Assembly: GCF_026153355.1 (NCBI RefSeq)
Contig: NZ_CP110636.1
Coordinates: forward strand, 248,001-312,000
Direction: 5' to 3'
DNA from: Streptomyces endophytica
GTDB taxonomy: Bacteria > Actinomycetota > Actinomycetes > Streptomycetales > Streptomycetaceae
DNA: 64,000 nucleotides
Part shown: one piece after another, positions 37,386 to 45,119 of the stretch
Layout of the letters: each line of letters begins with the position of its first letter
Numbering within the stretch: position 1 is the first letter of the stretch
Made by a program: the position numbers and the translations under genes
Notes under the pieces: generated by a model
The model's database searches: none
The model's input: only the letters and a program-made list of their open reading frames with translations
Told to the model about the DNA's origin: nothing

Positions 37386-37498
37386 ACACATCACCGCCTA
37401 GTCAGGACTTCCGTCCCTTCTGATCCGTGCCAGCCATCACGGAAGGTCGAAGAGGAGCCCGTCTAAGGGGGTGCAGTAGTAAGAGGAGAGAACCGCGC

Positions 37499-39156
37499 AT
37501 GGCCCGCGTCCTGGGTGTCGTCCGCCTGTCTGCCCGCAACGATCAGTCAACGTCGATCGAACGGCAGATAGAGAAGATCGAAGGTTGGGCTGACCTCTTC
37601 GACCACGAGATAGCTGGTTGGGCCGTAGACGATGGTGTGTCCGCGAAGATCAGCCCGTGGGACCGCCCTGAGCTGGGCCCGTGGCTCAAGACTCCCGAGA
37701 AGTACGACATCATCGTCTCTTGGAAGCTCGACCGCCTCAGCCGCTCCATGAAGGACTTCGCGAACCTCTGCGAGTGGTCCGAGGAGCATGACGTACAGCT
37801 CGTCTGTATAGACGACAAGATCGACCTAAGCTCTGCCGTCGGCCGCCTGGTGGCCAACATCCTGGCAGCGTTCGCAGAGTTTGAGCGGCTGACGATCCAG
37901 CACCGCGTGCAGCAGGGTTTCGAGAAGGTGTTCAGCCTCGGCCGGTGGCGTGGTGGGCCCTGGCCCTACGGCTACCGCCCCGAGATGGGAGAGGACGGCC
38001 ACCTGTGGTTGCAGCCCTGGACGGAGTCCAGGGAACTGGCCTCGCTGGGGACCGCAGCAGGCATGGCCCCCGTCAAGGTCATAAGCGGCGCCGTTGAGTG
38101 GGTCCTAGCGGGAAACTCCGCCACGTCCTACGTCTCGATGATGAACAAGGCCGGGATTCCACTGCCCTCCGACGCTCAGCGCATTGCCAACGGCAAGAAG
38201 CCCGCACAGAAGCACACCGAGGAGTGCAAGGCCACCCACGCCGAGACGTGCAAGCTCAAGAAGCACACCGAGGATTGCAGGGCCGAGGCCCCGTGCGACT
38301 GCCCGCCCGGCAAGTGGTCCGGAGTGAACCTGCTCCGGCTCCTCCGCTCGAAGCGGCTTCTCGGCTACATGGTCCGACGCGACGAGACGAAGGACCCCGC
38401 GACCGGCAAGACCATCAAGGCTGAGTACCTGGTCTACAAGGATGGCAAGCCTGTACGGCAGGCTCCCCGATCGTCACGCAAGAGAAGTTCGACCGGCTCC
38501 AGGCCGCCCTGGACTCCAACCGGAACGGCAAGGCTGGCAACCGCTACGGCGGCAGCCCCATGCTCCGGGTGTTGTTCTGCGCCTGCGGCGAGCCGATGTA
38601 CGTCCAGCGCGGCGGCCACAAGTCGCCGACCCGCTACCGATGCGGCTCCCTCGTGAACACCGCTCAGCGGTGCCAGTACGTCACCGTCCGGCAAGACCTG
38701 ATCCACGAAATCATTGACGACTCCTTCCTGAGTCAGGCATCGGAAGTAGAGGTCACCGAGAAGGTGTTCGTCCCCGGCGAGGATCACACGACGGAACTTG
38801 CCGAGGTTGAAGAGTCCATTGCCTACCACATGAGCAACCTGAAGCCCGGCGGAAGGTTCCACGCTCCGGCATTGCGGAAGCAGGCAGAAGGTTCGTTGGA
38901 ATCGCTCAGTAAGGAGTTTGAACGGTTGTCTGCGCTACCTCAGCGGCCGGACCGGTGGGACGAGATACCGACGGGAAAGACGTACGGGCAGGTGTGGCCG
39001 GGCATGGATTGGGACGAACGCGGAAAGCTGCTCCGCCACCTTGGCGTCAAGGTCGAGTGGTCGGCCACAAACTCAAACGTCCCGATCGTTCACCTTGACT
39101 GGCCCGAGGACGTAAAGAAGAAGATCAAGAGCTATTCGATGGAGCAGGCAGCATGA
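37499..39156 (+). CDS. Large serine recombinase (integrase), one-base frameshift
   Basis: About 552 residues. The resolvase domain begins MARVLGVVRLSARNDQSTSIERQ with catalytic Ser11, followed by SWKLDRLSRSMKDF. Next come a recombinase domain, a zinc ribbon (FCACGEPMY...YRCGSLVNTAQRCQ) and a coiled coil near residues 440-480. An unusual Cys/His-rich insertion (HTEEC, HAETC, HTEDC, CDCPP) lies at about residues 240-270. The frame breaks at the C4 run 38465-38468; one added C joins KPVRQAP to IVTQEKFDRLQAAL. AGAGGAG precedes the ATG. It should catalyse integration at the comM attB. Confidence 0.92.
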
Positions 39157-39305
39157 ACCACGGCGATGCATCCGCCGACTTCCTACGTGGGTTCGCGTGG
39201 GGTCAAGAAGATGCCCGCGAAACCATCGTGAAGTTTCTGAATGAGATCAAGGAGCCTGAGATAGCGGCTCTCATTGAGTACCTGGACTTGGAGACCGGCG
39301 AGTGA
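39153..39305 (+). CDS. Small hypothetical protein of the element (50 aa)
   Basis: Starts MNHGDASADFLRGFAWGQED at an ATG overlapping the integrase stop (ATGA) and ends overlapping the next gene's GTG (GTGA). It is acidic and helical. Tight coupling on both sides supports translation. It could be an integrase accessory such as a recombination directionality factor, but nothing in the sequence proves that. Confidence 0.65.
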   Translation: MNHGDASADFLRGFAWGQEDARETIVKFLNEIKEPEIAALIEYLDLETGE

Positions 39306-39958
39306 CTAAGTGCCCGTGCGGTGACACGCACACGATGATCCGGAAGCCTCGGATAACGGTTGAAGGAACTGAGAGAAGGGATGTCCTTGCCTGTCCGGAG
39401 ATTGCTGGCTACGGCGGAGTGGGCCATAAGGACGCGCGTCTAGTGGTAGACGCCCCGGAATGGCCTGAGCCTGCCCAAGAGGCCCCGGAGTCCGAATGTG
39501 AAGACTGTGGAGCACCCGCACCGCACCACTCCCCCGACTGCGAGTTGAACGCTTCCGAGAAGACTGAGCAGCCGACCCCGGCAAAGAGCAAGGTTCGGCC
39601 CGTCCCTAAGTCGGAGTGGGAAAGGCACGTCATGGGCTGCCCAGACATCACGCCACCTTCGCGCCTAGGGACGCTATGGGCCGTGTCCCGCTTCTCGGAC
39701 TGGAGCACAGGCAAGAAAGCCAAGCAGCGGATCACCGTCTATGCCGCGGCGGTCGGCAAGAAGCGACGAGCCGTTCAGGGCGACATCGAGTGGGCCGAGG
39801 AAGCTGGATGGCTGTACCGAGCAAGCTCGAACAACGGCGAAGGTGTTCCGGATGAGTTCTGGCTCACCGTGCCCGAATGCGGCCACGGCCACGAGTGGGA
39901 TGACATCTTCGAGCGGTCCGAAGCCTTGGAGGCCGAGGAGCGAAAGCGTAAGCGCTGA
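39302..39958 (+). CDS. Hypothetical protein of the element with N-terminal Cys motifs
   Basis: 218 residues, GTG start coupled to the preceding gene. N-terminal CPCGDTH and a central ECEDCGAPAPHHSPDCELN resemble zinc-binding knuckles. The C-terminal half (DWSTGKKAKQRITVYAAAVGKKRRAVQGDIEWAEEAGWLYRASSNN) could be a small DNA-binding or winged-helix-like domain. No family recognised. Confidence 0.65.
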   Translation: MTKCPCGDTHTMIRKPRITVEGTERRDVLACPEIAGYGGVGHKDARLVVDAPEWPEPAQEAPESECEDCGAPAPHHSPDCELNASEKTEQPTPAKSKVRPVPKSEWERHVMGCPDITPPSRLGTLWAVSRFSDWSTGKKAKQRITVYAAAVGKKRRAVQGDIEWAEEAGWLYRASSNNGEGVPDEFWLTVPECGHGHEWDDIFERSEALEAEERKRKR

Positions 39959-39995
39959 GCGCTGGGGTGCAGCACAGTGCACCCATAACCTTGGA

Positions 39996-40020
39996 GCTCT
40001 AGACCTTGGAAGTCTAGAGC
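39996..40020 (+). terminator. Hairpin downstream of the integrase operon
   Basis: Perfect 9-bp arms GCTCTAGAC / GTCTAGAGC with a 7-base loop, 37 bases after the last stop. Confidence 0.5.
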
Positions 40021-40109
40021 CTTGAATAGTGAGCCCTTCGGCGATCCGGGAGTAAGTTCCATCTTCGAGCTTGATGGCTCTCAGATGGCTCAAGATCTCA
40101 CCGCAGAAG

Positions 40110-40134
40110 ACCCCCGGTTACTTCGACCGGGGGT
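40110..40134 (+). terminator. Second hairpin after the integrase operon
   Basis: Arms ACCCCCGGT / ACCGGGGGT with loop TACTTCG, followed by TACTTG. A rho-independent terminator or structured RNA. Confidence 0.55.
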
Positions 40135-40355
40135 TACTTGCATCTCTACCGCCTAAGCTTAACCAAGAACAAGAATGCTTGACCGTACACGGTCACGAAC
40201 ACGGATCGACTCTTCGGCGACTAGTGGGCCGATCGCTCACTGTCGAAAATGTTAGATCGGTCACAAATCATGCTCTGACTGCTGCAAAATCAGGCTTTGG
40301 ACACCTCCTTATAAGTGAGGGGAAAAGAAAGTATTCTCTGACCGTCACGAACTAG

Positions 40356-40365
40356 GTCACGTGAC
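40356..40365. promoter_or_regulatory. GTCACGTGAC palindrome (copy 1)
   Basis: A perfect 10-bp palindrome found twice in the element, here and at 46928-46937. Candidate operator of an element repressor. Confidence 0.45.
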
Positions 40366-40544
40366 ACCTATAACCAAGTGGGGGAGAAAAGTTTCCCGGT
40401 CGATTCGGGTAGGCGACCGGGCACGGTAGCCGTTCACCGTGGTTCAGGAAGAACGGACGCAGTGGCCTCCACTGCGCTCCGACAAGTGGGGACACCGTTG
40501 GTTCACCGGTGAGGTGAAGTGGACCGCACTCCATGTATCTGATT

Positions 40545-40573
40545 GGGCGGCCTCTTCGGAGGGCCGCCCTTTC
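40545..40573 (+). terminator. Hairpin with T run in front of the head-gene operon
   Basis: Arms GGGCGGCC / GGCCGCCC with a 9-base loop followed by TTTCTCGTT. It lies only 25 bases before the ATG at 40595, so it may act as an attenuator of the phage head genes. Confidence 0.65.
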
Positions 40574-40594
40574 TCGTTGACGTAAGGAACGAAA

Positions 40595-40864
40595 ATGTTT
40601 GATCCGAAGGTGATGAAGGCTCGACGCGAGGACCTTCACATGACTAAGGCTGAGGTTGCCCACCGCGTGGGTGTCTGCCGTGACTCCATCTCGAATTGGG
40701 AGAACGGCCAGAACATGCCGGGCGTAGATTCGTTCGTCCGATGGTCCGCGGCTCTCTCCATCCCTCTGTCCGAGGTGCTGGCCCATCCGATGGACACCGT
40801 GACCTTTGGCGAAGTCGTCGCGGCCGACGTGTTCCGACAGAAGGAGACCATCAAGAATGGCTAA
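40595..40864 (+). CDS. Small XRE-type helix-turn-helix protein
   Basis: 89 residues: MKARREDLHMTKAEVAHRVGVCRDSISNWENGQNMPGVDSFVRWSAAL is a full HTH_3 domain. AAGGA precedes the ATG. It opens the capsid operon and overlaps the scaffold-like gene by 8 bases, so it may autoregulate the head genes. Confidence 0.85.
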   Translation: MFDPKVMKARREDLHMTKAEVAHRVGVCRDSISNWENGQNMPGVDSFVRWSAALSIPLSEVLAHPMDTVTFGEVVAADVFRQKETIKNG

Positions 40865-41339
40865 GCCGCTCAAGAATCCCCAGGGGCCCACAGGGGAGCC
40901 TGAAACGACTCAGGGCGACCAGGAGTCCATCGAGGCCGAGAACGGCGCTCAGAACGCCACGCAGGGCGTTCCCGAGGGTGATGCTCCGGAATCTCCGGAT
41001 GAGACTCCTCAGGTATCGACTGAAGAGTTTCAGAAGGTGGCTCAGGAGCTTGAAGCCGTACGTACTGAGCTTGAGGCAATGAAGCAGGAGAAGGCCGCTC
41101 AGGAAGTCGAGAAACTGAAGGCTCAGATTCTGGATGAGGCTGGCCTGCCCCCTGATCTCGCGGACTTCATTCGAGGCACCGAAGATGAGATGCGTGTACA
41201 GGCTTCAAAGCTGGCTTCTGCCACTGGTGCACGCAATCTCCAGAAGGCCCCGGCCGAGAATCTTCGAGGTGGCGGCGATGCCACGAACCCTTACCCCGAC
41301 GGGCGTCGCCTTTCGCTCGATGCCCGCAAGCGCAAGTAA
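40857..41339 (+). CDS. Phage scaffolding-like protein
   Basis: 160 residues from the ATG at 40857, behind AAGGAG. A Pro/Gln/Glu-rich acidic N-terminus, a central coiled coil (FQKVAQELEAVRTELEAMKQEKAAQEVEKLKAQILDEAGLP) and a basic C-terminus are the usual build of capsid scaffold proteins. It lies directly before the capsid gene, the usual position. Assigned from architecture and context. Confidence 0.75.
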   Translation: MAKPLKNPQGPTGEPETTQGDQESIEAENGAQNATQGVPEGDAPESPDETPQVSTEEFQKVAQELEAVRTELEAMKQEKAAQEVEKLKAQILDEAGLPPDLADFIRGTEDEMRVQASKLASATGARNLQKAPAENLRGGGDATNPYPDGRRLSLDARKRK

Positions 41340-41361
41340 CAACAACTAGGAGATAGACCTA

Positions 41362-42306
41362 ATGGCAACCATGGCATACCAGAATCCTGGTACTCATAGC
41401 TTTGTTCCGGAACTCTGGGATAGCGAGCTTCTTACGCAGTTTGATCCCCAGCTCGTCTGGGCATCTCCGACTGTCACTAATCGACAGTATGAGGGTGGCA
41501 TTTCCAAGAAGGGTGATGTTGTCCATATCAACTCCCTTCTTCGTCCGACCGTGGGCGACTATGATGTAAGTAAGGGCATGACTCCGGAGCGCCCGGAGAC
41601 CGTAGATCAGAGTCTCGTGATCAGTGAGGCCAAGTATCTTCAGATTCTGCTGGAGAATGCGGAGGTGACTCAGGCTGCCGGTGCGCTTGAGTCTCCGATC
41701 AATCAGGAGATGGTCAAGGCTCTTGCTCGCGAGACTGACAAGTTCATGGGTGGCGTTATCGCCGCCGCCGCTACGCCGCTCGCTGACATCACCGCCTACG
41801 GGGAGAGCGTGAATGTTCCGCAGGTGCTTTACAGCGGCATCCTGGACATGATGCTTGCGCTTGACGAGAACGATATTCCAGAGACGCGTTATGTGGTCGT
41901 CTCTCCGAAGGTGAAGCGTCACCTTCTGGAGCATCCGGCCATTGCCGATGCTTCGGCTTTCGGTAAGGGCGGCGCCACTCAGAACGGCGTGATTGCCGAG
42001 CTGGCCGGATTTACTGTTCTCTCGACCACGGCCATGCCGGACAGTGTTGACATCGTTGCGGGTAATTCGCAGTTCGCTACCTTCGCTTCTCAGTTCACCG
42101 GGTTCCGTGATGGTCAGTCTGAGAAGTTCCGCGCGGACTACATCGACACTCTCCACCTGTATGGCGGAAAGGTCGTTCGCTTCCCGGGCCTGGACACCAA
42201 GAAGGACGACCATACCTTCGATGAGTCCAAGCCGACCAAGGGCATTGTTAAGGCCAAGGTTGTTTGGGAGAAGCCCGATGTCCCGAACCCGCCCAAAGGG
42301 AGTTAG
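41362..42306 (+). CDS. Phage major capsid protein
   Basis: 314 residues with HK97-fold coat features: GDVVHINSLLRPTVGDYD, INQEMVKALARETDKFMGG, RYVVVSPKVKRHLLEHP, GVIAELAGFTVLSTTAMP and a C-terminal strand YIDTLHLYGGKVVRFPG. Codon use is far less G+C-biased than the host. AGGAG precedes the ATG. No protease gene lies upstream, consistent with a P22/T7-like or SPP1-like scaffold-dependent head rather than a processed HK97 head. Confidence 0.85.
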   Translation: MATMAYQNPGTHSFVPELWDSELLTQFDPQLVWASPTVTNRQYEGGISKKGDVVHINSLLRPTVGDYDVSKGMTPERPETVDQSLVISEAKYLQILLENAEVTQAAGALESPINQEMVKALARETDKFMGGVIAAAATPLADITAYGESVNVPQVLYSGILDMMLALDENDIPETRYVVVSPKVKRHLLEHPAIADASAFGKGGATQNGVIAELAGFTVLSTTAMPDSVDIVAGNSQFATFASQFTGFRDGQSEKFRADYIDTLHLYGGKVVRFPGLDTKKDDHTFDESKPTKGIVKAKVVWEKPDVPNPPKGS

Positions 42307-42342
42307 GGCCGAGTGGGCTAGCTAAGCCTCTCAAGATGATGC

Positions 42343-42370
42343 GGGCACCCTTCGCAGGGTGCCCCTTTTT
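42343..42370 (+). terminator. Rho-independent terminator after the capsid gene
   Basis: Arms GGGCACCC / GGGTGCCC, loop TTCGCA, then CTTTTT. Its T run ends exactly where the next ATG begins. Partial termination here would make capsid protein more abundant than connector proteins. Confidence 0.9.
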
Positions 42371-42799
42371 ATGTCTGGAGTTCAGTTGAACCTAACAACA
42401 CTCGAAGAGATCGAGCGCAGGCTAGATGCGCCAGTGATGGAGTCTGACAGGGATCGAGTTCGGGCCCTGATCGAGGATGCGTCGGCGGTAGTCAGCGCTT
42501 ATGCAGGTTTCCCGGACGGTTGGCCAATCGGCAGGAATGTTCCAAAGTCCATTCAGATCATCTGCCGTCAAGTCGTGCTGCGGTGCTTCAACAACCCGAT
42601 GGGAATTACGTCGGAATCTATGGGTGACTACTCGTACCGCCGCAGCTCCAATGCTGTGGCAGGTCTACAGCTCACTCTCGACGAAAAGAAGCAGATTGAC
42701 TTTGCGATGAACCGTTCTCCGGTGAAGTCGGTTCACGTGGGCAGCGGGATTACTTGGAAGGATCGCGCGTACTGGGGAGGTTTCACTTATGCCGACTAA
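42371..42799 (+). CDS. Phage head-tail connector (HK97 gp6 / SPP1 gp15-like)
   Basis: 142 residues. The all-alpha pattern TLEEIERRLDAPVMESDRDRVRALIEDASAVVSAYAGFP...VPKSIQIICRQVVLRCFNNPMGITSESMGDYSYRR is characteristic of connector/adaptor proteins that add to the portal ring. The ATG at 42371 follows the terminator T run; a TTG at 42386 has GGAG upstream and may be the real start. Confidence 0.78.
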   Translation: MSGVQLNLTTLEEIERRLDAPVMESDRDRVRALIEDASAVVSAYAGFPDGWPIGRNVPKSIQIICRQVVLRCFNNPMGITSESMGDYSYRRSSNAVAGLQLTLDEKKQIDFAMNRSPVKSVHVGSGITWKDRAYWGGFTYAD

Positions 42800-43112
42800 G
42801 ACAGGTTGGTACGACCGCCCCTCGCATCGGAAACAGCGTCTGCCAGCCGACTGGCCGCAACGTAGGTCCTTGGTGCTGAGACGTGACTCGGGAGTTTGCC
42901 AGTGGGTGCGAGCCGACACAGGCTCGCTCTGTGGACTGCGGGCAAACCAAGTGGACCACATTCGACGGGGAGATAAACACAGCTTGGACAACCTTCAGGC
43001 TCTCTGCGAATACCACCACCGCATTAAGACTTCAGGAGAGAGTCCCCGGCGCTCCACCAATCGGCTCCGGGGGCCCGAAAACCATCCTGCATTCCCCGGG
43101 GAGGCTCCATGA
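42789..43112 (+). CDS. HNH endonuclease
   Basis: 107 residues with the HNH core SGVCQWVRADTGSLCGLRANQVDHIRRGDKHSLDNLQALCEYHHRIKT: two Cys pairs and the DHI / N / HH catalytic His-Asn-His. Such enzymes sit next to terminase genes in many phages and help DNA packaging; here no terminase is present. It overlaps the connector gene by 11 bases. Confidence 0.88.
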   Translation: MPTKTGWYDRPSHRKQRLPADWPQRRSLVLRRDSGVCQWVRADTGSLCGLRANQVDHIRRGDKHSLDNLQALCEYHHRIKTSGESPRRSTNRLRGPENHPAFPGEAP

Positions 43113-43447
43113 CGGGGCTCTACTGCGACCGGGTAGCCGTCTCCCGGCCCGCATGGGTCACGGACCGGTGGGGCAACAAAGAGCCTGATTGGAACGACGC
43201 CTTCACGGTCATGGTGAAGGGCCGCGTGGAGATAACCGGGGGCAAGGAAGGGCCAGGGGCTGACGACAAGGGCACTGAGACGGCCGTGGTGTACCTGCCT
43301 GCCCATGTGTCGATTGACCATCACTGTCGTGTGCTGCATGCGAACAACGTCTACGAAGTCATCTCAGTGACAACGCATTGCAATGCGTTGAAAGCTCATC
43401 ATCATTCGGTGAAGCTCAATACGATTCTTGATTGGTTCGACTCGTGA
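43109..43447 (+). CDS. Head-closure / head-tail joining-like protein
   Basis: 112 residues, ATG overlapping the HNH stop. Beta-rich: YCDRVAVSRPAWVTDRWGNKEPDW...VKGRVEITGGKEGPGADDKGTETAVVYLPAHVSIDHHCRVLHANNVYEVISV, resembling SPP1 gp16/HK97 gp10-class stopper proteins (CDRV..., EV..V pattern). Assigned mainly from order and length. It ends the head module. Confidence 0.65.
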   Translation: MTGLYCDRVAVSRPAWVTDRWGNKEPDWNDAFTVMVKGRVEITGGKEGPGADDKGTETAVVYLPAHVSIDHHCRVLHANNVYEVISVTTHCNALKAHHHSVKLNTILDWFDS

Positions 43448-43668
43448 TGAACAACACACTAAACACGTTGTTCGTTTACTCATCTTCGCTTGTTCTTTGG
43501 CTCGAAGCTCTTTCGCTTCGCAAGTCCAATCGTCACTGAAAGCAACAAGCTTGACGCTCTGAGTTCCGGTTACCAAACTCAGGGTGGGGTGCACCCCCTA
43601 ACCCGATCCAATCCCACCCGCCCGGCCTTAGCGATCCAAAAAGTGTACGGGTCTGGGAAAACACTGAA

Positions 43669-43708
43669 AGCCCCTTCCGGCAGCCATTTCCGACTGCCCG
43701 TTGGGGCT
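43669..43708 (+). terminator. Nested hairpin downstream of the head module
   Basis: Outer arms AGCCCC / GGGGCT and inner arms GGCAG / CTGCC, followed by CTCTTCTT. Probable terminator. Confidence 0.6.
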
Positions 43709-43812
43709 CTCTTCTTACCGCTGACCTGTGGTTTCTCTTTCCTGCTGTGGTCACAGCCTAACACGTAATTCAGATCGGGCGCAGCGCACACGATGCCCGC
43801 CCGCACTCATGC

Positions 43813-43834
43813 CCTCGCGCGTACGTACGCGAGG
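43813..43834 (+). promoter_or_regulatory. Palindrome overlapping a ribosome-binding site
   Basis: Arms CCTCGCG / CGCGAGG around CGTACGTA. The right arm ends in the GAGGAG of the next gene, so either a repressor site or RNA folding could control that gene. Confidence 0.55.
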
Positions 43835-43849
43835 AGAAAGGACTAGCTC

Positions 43850-44029
43850 ATGCCTAACCCGTTTCCCATGTCGGGTCAGCTCTCTGATATCGAAGAGTTC
43901 GTTGCCGAGATTCACGCCGTGACCGGTGAGCGTCGAGAAGCCCTAGAAGGGCATAAGCCGTTTCGGTGGCGACTGCGAAATGCTGTCGAGGCTCTGAGGG
44001 AAGCTGTTGAGATGGCTCACCGGGTGTGA
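43850..44029 (+). CDS. Small hypothetical protein of the element (59 aa)
   Basis: Starts MPNPFPMSGQLSDIEEFVAE, helical, and ends AVEALREAVEMAHRV. AAAGGA lies seven bases before the ATG. No family recognised; possibly a small regulatory or head-associated protein. Confidence 0.7.
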   Translation: MPNPFPMSGQLSDIEEFVAEIHAVTGERREALEGHKPFRWRLRNAVEALREAVEMAHRV

Positions 44030-44039
44030 CCATACGAAA

Positions 44040-44074
44040 AGCCCCACCGGCCAGGAAGGGGAACCAGTGGGGCT
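44040..44074 (-). terminator. Terminator of the minus-strand small-gene operon
   Basis: Arms AGCCCCAC / GTGGGGCT; on the minus strand it is followed by TTTTCG. It may also stop the convergent 59-residue gene. Confidence 0.75.
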
Positions 44075-44182
44075 CATCTCGACTCAAACCATTCATGGCG
44101 AGTCTATGGGGCGCCGACAAATGCGGCCTTGCCGACGCGCCGAGGTGTTGTTGCTCGCCAGTCCCTCTACGGTCGAGTACAG

Positions 44183-44359
44183 CTACTTGCCGTCGCCTCC
44201 CTGCGGTGCGGGGTCACGAGGTGCTTCGGGCGGCATGGGGCCGCCATCGTGCTTCCCGCCGTCCGCCTCCATGTCGGCCGGGTGCCGGAACGGGATACCG
44301 GGCCAGCCTTCGGCATCACGCAACCGCGTCTCGATCGTGTCTACCGCTTCAGCGCTCAT
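44183..44359 (-). CDS. Small hypothetical protein of the element (58 aa)
   Basis: Starts MSAEAVDTIETRLRDAEGWP at the ATG at 44359 with GAGGAGG seven bases upstream, the strongest ribosome site in the element. The C-terminus is Gly/Pro/Asp-rich and disordered. Function unknown. Confidence 0.68.
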   Translation of the reverse strand: MSAEAVDTIETRLRDAEGWPGIPFRHPADMEADGGKHDGGPMPPEAPRDPAPQGGDGK

Positions 44360-44499
44360 CCACCAACCTCCTCTTCTGTTTGGGACCACGCCGCTCTGCG
44401 TGTCGATAGCCCGCAGAAAACCTGCGGATTGAGAAACCCGCCCCCACCGCCCGGCACCGCCGCCGTCACGGGAGGAGCGGGAGTTTCATAAGCCGGAAG

Positions 44500-44697
44500 T
44501 CACCCCAGGAGCGATAGGACAGACATCGCACCAGCCCACAGTCCGACCACCACGAGACAAATCAAAGCCACTGCGATGACCAAACCAACTGAGGCGACAG
44601 GCTCTGTCTTTTGCTGTTCTTCCACAGCCTCTTGATGTGCCGCAGCGTCACACTTAGGGCACCCGGTTATCTCATGATTGATGCCGTCGTGGCTCAT
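44500..44697 (-). CDS. Small membrane protein with N-terminal Cys pair (65 aa)
   Basis: MSHDGINHEITGCPKCDAAA carries a CPKC pair plus His, then a transmembrane helix at about residues 37-60 (VGLVIAVALICLVVVGLWAGAM). Its ATG overlaps the stop of the upstream small gene (ATGA), supporting translational coupling. Longer upstream extensions in this frame are not needed. Confidence 0.65.
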   Translation of the reverse strand: MSHDGINHEITGCPKCDAAAHQEAVEEQQKTEPVASVGLVIAVALICLVVVGLWAGAMSVLSLLG

Positions 44698-44875
44698 CTC
44701 GTCTGACGCCCCTTGTCCCGGCAAATGGAGCATGGGAAAGGGCACGGCGGAAGCTTCTGGCCTCTCGGGATGAACACCACGCCAGAGGCCACGTCCAGCC
44801 GTCCGCCGTACTCCGTCCACCATCCCTCGGGGAATCATCGTGAGAGTCTGTGAACGGCTTTTCTGCAATGCCCAT
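44694..44875 (-). CDS. Small Cys-rich protein of the element (one-base frameshift)
   Basis: About 60 residues. MGIAEKPFTDSHDDSP is followed, after adding one base in the G4 run 44829-44832, by EGWWTEYGGRLDVASGVVFI and a C-terminal CPFPCSICRDKGRQTR zinc-knuckle-like end. The ATG overlaps the upstream TAA (TAATG) and the stop overlaps the next ATG (ATGA). Those overlaps are the main support for the repaired frame. Confidence 0.6.
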
Positions 44876-45054
44876 TACCTGGGGCACCTGTCAGCGTGCC
44901 GGTAGATCACCACGGGCGGTCCAGAGGCACGTTCCATGTTTCCCCGGCGCGCCAACTCAAGGGGCTTGATCTCCTTGAGGCACGCAGCGCACTGCGAACC
45001 GGAAGGCACGTAAGTGAAGTATTCCCACGTATCGGTTTCGGTTGTGGCTGCCAT
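44875..45054 (-). CDS. Small zinc-binding-like protein of the element (59 aa)
   Basis: Starts MAATTETDTWEYFTYVPSGS with GGGAGG before the ATG at 45054. CAACLKEI and the C-terminal YRHADRCPR give a C-x2-C...H-x3-C arrangement that could bind zinc. First gene of the minus-strand small operon. Family unknown. Confidence 0.68.
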   Translation of the reverse strand: MAATTETDTWEYFTYVPSGSQCAACLKEIKPLELARRGNMERASGPPVVIYRHADRCPR

Positions 45055-45119
45055 CTGTCCTCCCCGGCTTCAATGCTTCCGGGGTCCATTCTTGCCCCAC
45101 TCAGAACCGCTTAGGTCCC

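Larger units (their letters stand above)
39959..40594. other. 636-bp non-coding, hairpin-rich region of the element
   Basis: Contains hairpins at 39996-40020, 40110-40134, 40459-40475 and 40545-40569 plus the palindrome GTCACGTGAC at 40356-40365. Overlapping open frames (40071-40355) cross the hairpins and lack gene-like features. Candidate roles are a promoter/operator region, a regulatory RNA or a packaging signal. Confidence 0.55.
43448..43849. other. 402-bp intergenic region after the head module
   Basis: Contains a perfect 12-bp palindrome GGGGTGCACCCC (43586-43597), a nested hairpin (43669-43708) and a palindrome overlapping the next ribosome site (43813-43834). Open frames here lack gene character. 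Confidence 0.5.

Noticed and set aside
40071..40355. A 94-codon frame in the element gap
   Set aside because: It crosses a strong hairpin, lacks a ribosome site and shows no domain character.
40459..40475. tRNA-like or T-arm structure in the element gap
   Set aside because: The hairpin is perfect, but no acceptor stem, D arm or anticodon arm can be assembled around it.
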